Shown piece after piece: positions 63,177 to 64,000 of a stretch of 64,000 nucleotides of DNA. The position numbers and the translations under genes are program-made. The stretch lies in contig JAQFVV010000288.1 in assembly GCA_028023455.1 (NCBI GenBank), positions 1,094,341-1,158,340 on the forward strand. Direction: 5' to 3'. Origin of the DNA: Epiperipatus broadwayi. Taxonomy: Eukaryota; Onychophora; Udeonychophora; Euonychophora; Peripatidae. Position 1 is the first letter of the stretch. The number at the start of each line of letters is the position of its first letter. The notes below the pieces were generated by a model that was not told the DNA's origin, ran no database searches, and was given only the letters and a program-made list of their open reading frames with translations.

Positions 63177-64000
63177 AATTTTATGGAATTATTCATTAAG
63201 ATTTAATAAATGCAAAACATATATAAACTTGGGATTATTACAACTAATATGCCAGCCATTTGTGAAGTAGTAGAACCTGCATTACAATAAATGATGCATT
63301 GAATGCGTGTTGATTTATATGAAAGTTAAGTTATTTATGAAAATAAATATTAATGAAAATTTGACACACATTCACTGTTTCAAGCGGTCATAGATTTAAA
63401 CTTTGAAAATAGAGACAATTATGAGCATGCAATAATTAAATAATAAATATAGATAAAATGTAGATTTTAGAAATACACACCCAAGAAAGATAGAATGAGG
63501 TAAGCTAGATTATTAGAGAAATTTACACATTAAGTTAATTATTCAATTTAGTTATACAAATGGTAGTTTTTACATTTTACAATTTAGATAAGTAATATGA
63601 AGAAGAGCTATAGCATGTTATTAGAGTACTCTAGAGTTTGAACACAGACAGGTACCTATTTAATAAGAAGTTTTCTGATTCCATTAGTTTAGCAGCAAAA
63701 AGTTCAGGAGTGGTAATTCTTTCTTGTATTTAGATATTTCATTTACTTTCACAGCAGCAGCAGCTTTCTCATTTATTTCAGGCAGCAGATCTTCATGGTG
63801 AATTTATGATGGGCAATGGAAAGTTCAGCATCCGATAGGCCATCTCCCGATGGAGAATAATCTAGGTGCTTTACTCAGTCATACCTTGGCAGGAACAAAT
63901 TATTTTTATATTTTTGGAGACTCTCAGTGATCGAGAGCAAAGCTAAAGTTTTGTGTCTTTCTCCAGCCAGTCTAAGAGGGCCTCTTTTTTTATCTTGATC
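63177..64000. other. Unassigned AT-rich DNA to the window end
   Basis: No gene recognised. A pyrimidine stretch plus CAG at about 63771-63781 followed by GCAGCAGATCTTCATGGTGA could be a splice acceptor with a short open reading to a TAG (about 19 codons), but nothing supports an exon. Confidence 0.35.

Overview
The window is a stretch of AT-rich eukaryotic (metazoan) DNA that is almost entirely repeats. I see no complete host gene, no rRNA or tRNA gene, no CRISPR array and no operon structure. It is full of (TA)n microsatellites, carries several copies of an RTE-clade LINE (apurinic-type endonuclease plus reverse transcriptase), and holds remnants of a Ty3/gypsy element, a Penelope-like element, an LTR-like element, TIR elements with 8-bp target duplications, and long foldback elements. 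This mix, especially the RTE family with its ATG-rich 3' tails and the (TA)n-bounded repeats, fits an invertebrate such as a cephalopod mollusc. That assignment is inference and was not tested by any search.

Layout. 1-600: AT-rich lead-in ending in a 33-bp palindrome. About 600-3480: degenerate Ty3/gypsy pol (RT, RNase H, integrase) on +. About 3530-7120: two direct copies of an unclassified 1.4-kb repeat, with a third at 14982-16446 and an inverted, older one at 12700-14085. 7217-12690: tandem duplication, a 125-bp ATT array and unassigned AT-rich DNA. 16450-23925: a Penelope GIY-YIG endonuclease fragment, a hammerhead-like motif, and two long foldbacks (20067-20316, 22751-23511). 23934-25736: a 1.8-kb TIR element with an 8-bp target duplication. 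27790-49433: a 21.6-kb domain bounded by two inverted arms of about 2.46 kb, whose outer ends carry clusters of CTCF-like motifs pointing at each other. Inside it lie a three-layer nest of retroelements (29745-35728), a second LINE lineage, a triple palindrome, an 839-bp TIR element and another RTE copy. 50007-52828: the best RTE copy, broken by one frameshift, with a foldback at its truncated 5' end in a (TA)n tract. 53030-64000: mostly unassigned AT-rich DNA with diverged repeats and a last foldback (62699-63176).

How parts relate. The RTE copies form an age series. The two minus-strand copies at 31239-32924 and 50007-52792 are nearly identical to each other and keep long open frames, so they are young. 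The copies at 44888-46917 and in the inverted arms have scattered stops. The copy split across 29745-35728 is oldest and served as target for a young RTE and an LTR-like element. Most element ends coincide with (TA)n tracts, so these tracts are either insertion targets or were carried by the elements.
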